From positions 2,108,001-2,172,000 of the forward strand of contig NZ_CP016282.1 in NCBI RefSeq assembly GCF_001679725.1: a stretch of DNA of 64,000 nucleotides, given 5' to 3'. The translations under genes were made by a program, and so were the position numbers. How positions within the stretch are numbered: the first letter of the stretch is position 1; the number at the start of each line of letters is the position of its first letter. The stretch is from Cryobacterium arcticum (GTDB lineage: Bacteria > Actinomycetota > Actinomycetes > Actinomycetales > Microbacteriaceae). Shown one piece after another: positions 63,498 through 64,000 of this stretch. The notes beneath the pieces are model-generated. The model searched no databases. It worked only from the letters and a program-made list of their open reading frames with translations, and was not told the origin of the DNA.

Positions 63498-64000
63498 CTA
63501 GCGGTCTGTTCTGATGCGATCGGTGTTGGTCGGAACCTCGGGCGAATCATCGAGCGAGTGCGCCGATGTTCCTGCAGTGGAGGGTAGCGCGTCACCGGGT
63601 AGGAAGACGCGTTTGTAGCTCCGCCCGTCGGCCAGCTCGACCGTGCGGCTGATCAGCCTACCCCGGGTCACCTGCAGGTAGACGGCCTGCGCGGACACCC
63701 CGAGCTGCGCCGCCGCCTCGGCCACCGAGCGGCCCGGGAGATCGGTGGGCACGCTGCTGGGCCGGATGCTGCGCTTGCGGCCAGCGGACAGCCGGGCGGC
63801 GATCTCGTCGTCGGTGCCCTGCCAACGCCACTTGGCCGCGGTGGGCTTGAGGCCGGCCGCTTCGGCGATCTCCGGCCAGCCTGACCCGGCCGCGAGGGCG
63901 TCGCGCACGCTGCTGAGCGCGGCCGGATCGGCGTCGAGGTGATGTAGCACGGCGCGGATCGCCCGCATCCGTTCGAGGGGCGGCGCGGACTCTTCGCCGT
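63498..64000 (-). CDS. HTH/MerR-like DNA-binding protein, 5' end cut by window edge
   Basis: At least 156 residues from an ATG at 63968; the frame stays open to the edge (GEESAPPLER precedes it), so the true start may be outside. Two helix-turn-helix-like units are visible: SGWPEIAEAAGLKPTAAKWRW and GRSVAEAAAQLGVSAQAVYL, followed by a basic strand VTRGRLISRTVELADGRSYKRVF. This suggests an excisionase/MerR-like DNA-binding fold. The target is unknown; the next gene downstream is a membrane protein 21 nt away. Confidence 0.65.
   Translation of the reverse strand, partial: GEESAPPLERMRAIRAVLHHLDADPAALSSVRDALAAGSGWPEIAEAAGLKPTAAKWRWQGTDDEIAARLSAGRKRSIRPSSVPTDLPGRSVAEAAAQLGVSAQAVYLQVTRGRLISRTVELADGRSYKRVFLPGDALPSTAGTSAHSLDDSPEVPTNTDRIRTDR

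Overview
The window is 64 kb of high-GC chromosomal DNA from an actinobacterium, most likely a Micrococcales/Microbacteriaceae member (Cryobacterium/Leifsonia-like). This rests on frequent GTG starts, an S4 protein without zinc cysteines, a set of actinobacterial families (SepH, DUF3000, DUF3093, DUF3159, DUF3710, DUF4193, DUF6325) and actinobacterial gene order. No species can be named from the sequence alone. I see no transposase, phage gene, integrase, rRNA or CRISPR array; nearly everything looks like resident core or lightly accessory chromosome.

Layout. 1-5.0 kb (minus): rpsD, then DUF948, a small membrane protein, alaS, ruvX and the start of mltG. 5.3-9.7 kb: rarA (minus), diverging from a membrane-anchored cyclophilin, a DUF349 protein and an unassigned protein (plus). 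9.75-23.65 kb is one long minus-strand information-processing block: thrS, HIT, pdxS, pdxT, DUF1697, yebC, ruvC, ruvA, ruvB, yajC, secD, secF, rel. It covers threonine charging, PLP synthesis, Holliday-junction resolution, Sec export and the stringent response. 23.8-26 kb: an ECF sigma factor with a putative anti-sigma factor, diverging from a secreted beta-gamma-crystallin-like protein.

26.0-27.2 kb holds seven tRNA genes: a duplicated Gly-Cys-Val cassette on the minus strand, each copy with its own promoter and terminator, plus tRNA-Val(CAC) on the plus strand. 27.2-34 kb is accessory in character: a C-terminally short class II fructose bisphosphatase, a monooxygenase-fold protein, a CPYC flavoprotein overlapping a methyltransferase, a DUF2071 protein, a flotillin-like protein, and SHOCT and DUF6325 proteins next to a 935-residue STAND/LuxR regulator. 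37-41.2 kb: amtB behind a well-formed GlnR box, zapE, and a rhodanese/SufE pair.

41.2-53.5 kb: an alpha/beta hydrolase, DUF3000, ribonuclease D, a thiolase/FadB beta-oxidation operon, a strong bidirectional terminator, then dxs and acnA. 53.7-58 kb: DUF3159, DUF3710 and dut, diverging from DUF3093; DUF4193; sepH. 58-64 kb: a winged-helix protein, a FUSC protein, a TMEM175-like channel, YceI, an MpaB-type protein, a coiled-coil membrane protein and a truncated HTH protein.

The most unusual signal is a recurrent 15-bp (five-codon) tandem-repeat habit at gene ends: mltG N-terminus, a DUF2071 N-terminus, the zapE stop region, the DUF3000 C-terminus (two different arrays giving a roughly 190-residue extension), the DUF3710 N-terminus, and the TMEM175 stop region, where the stop codon itself is copied five times in frame.
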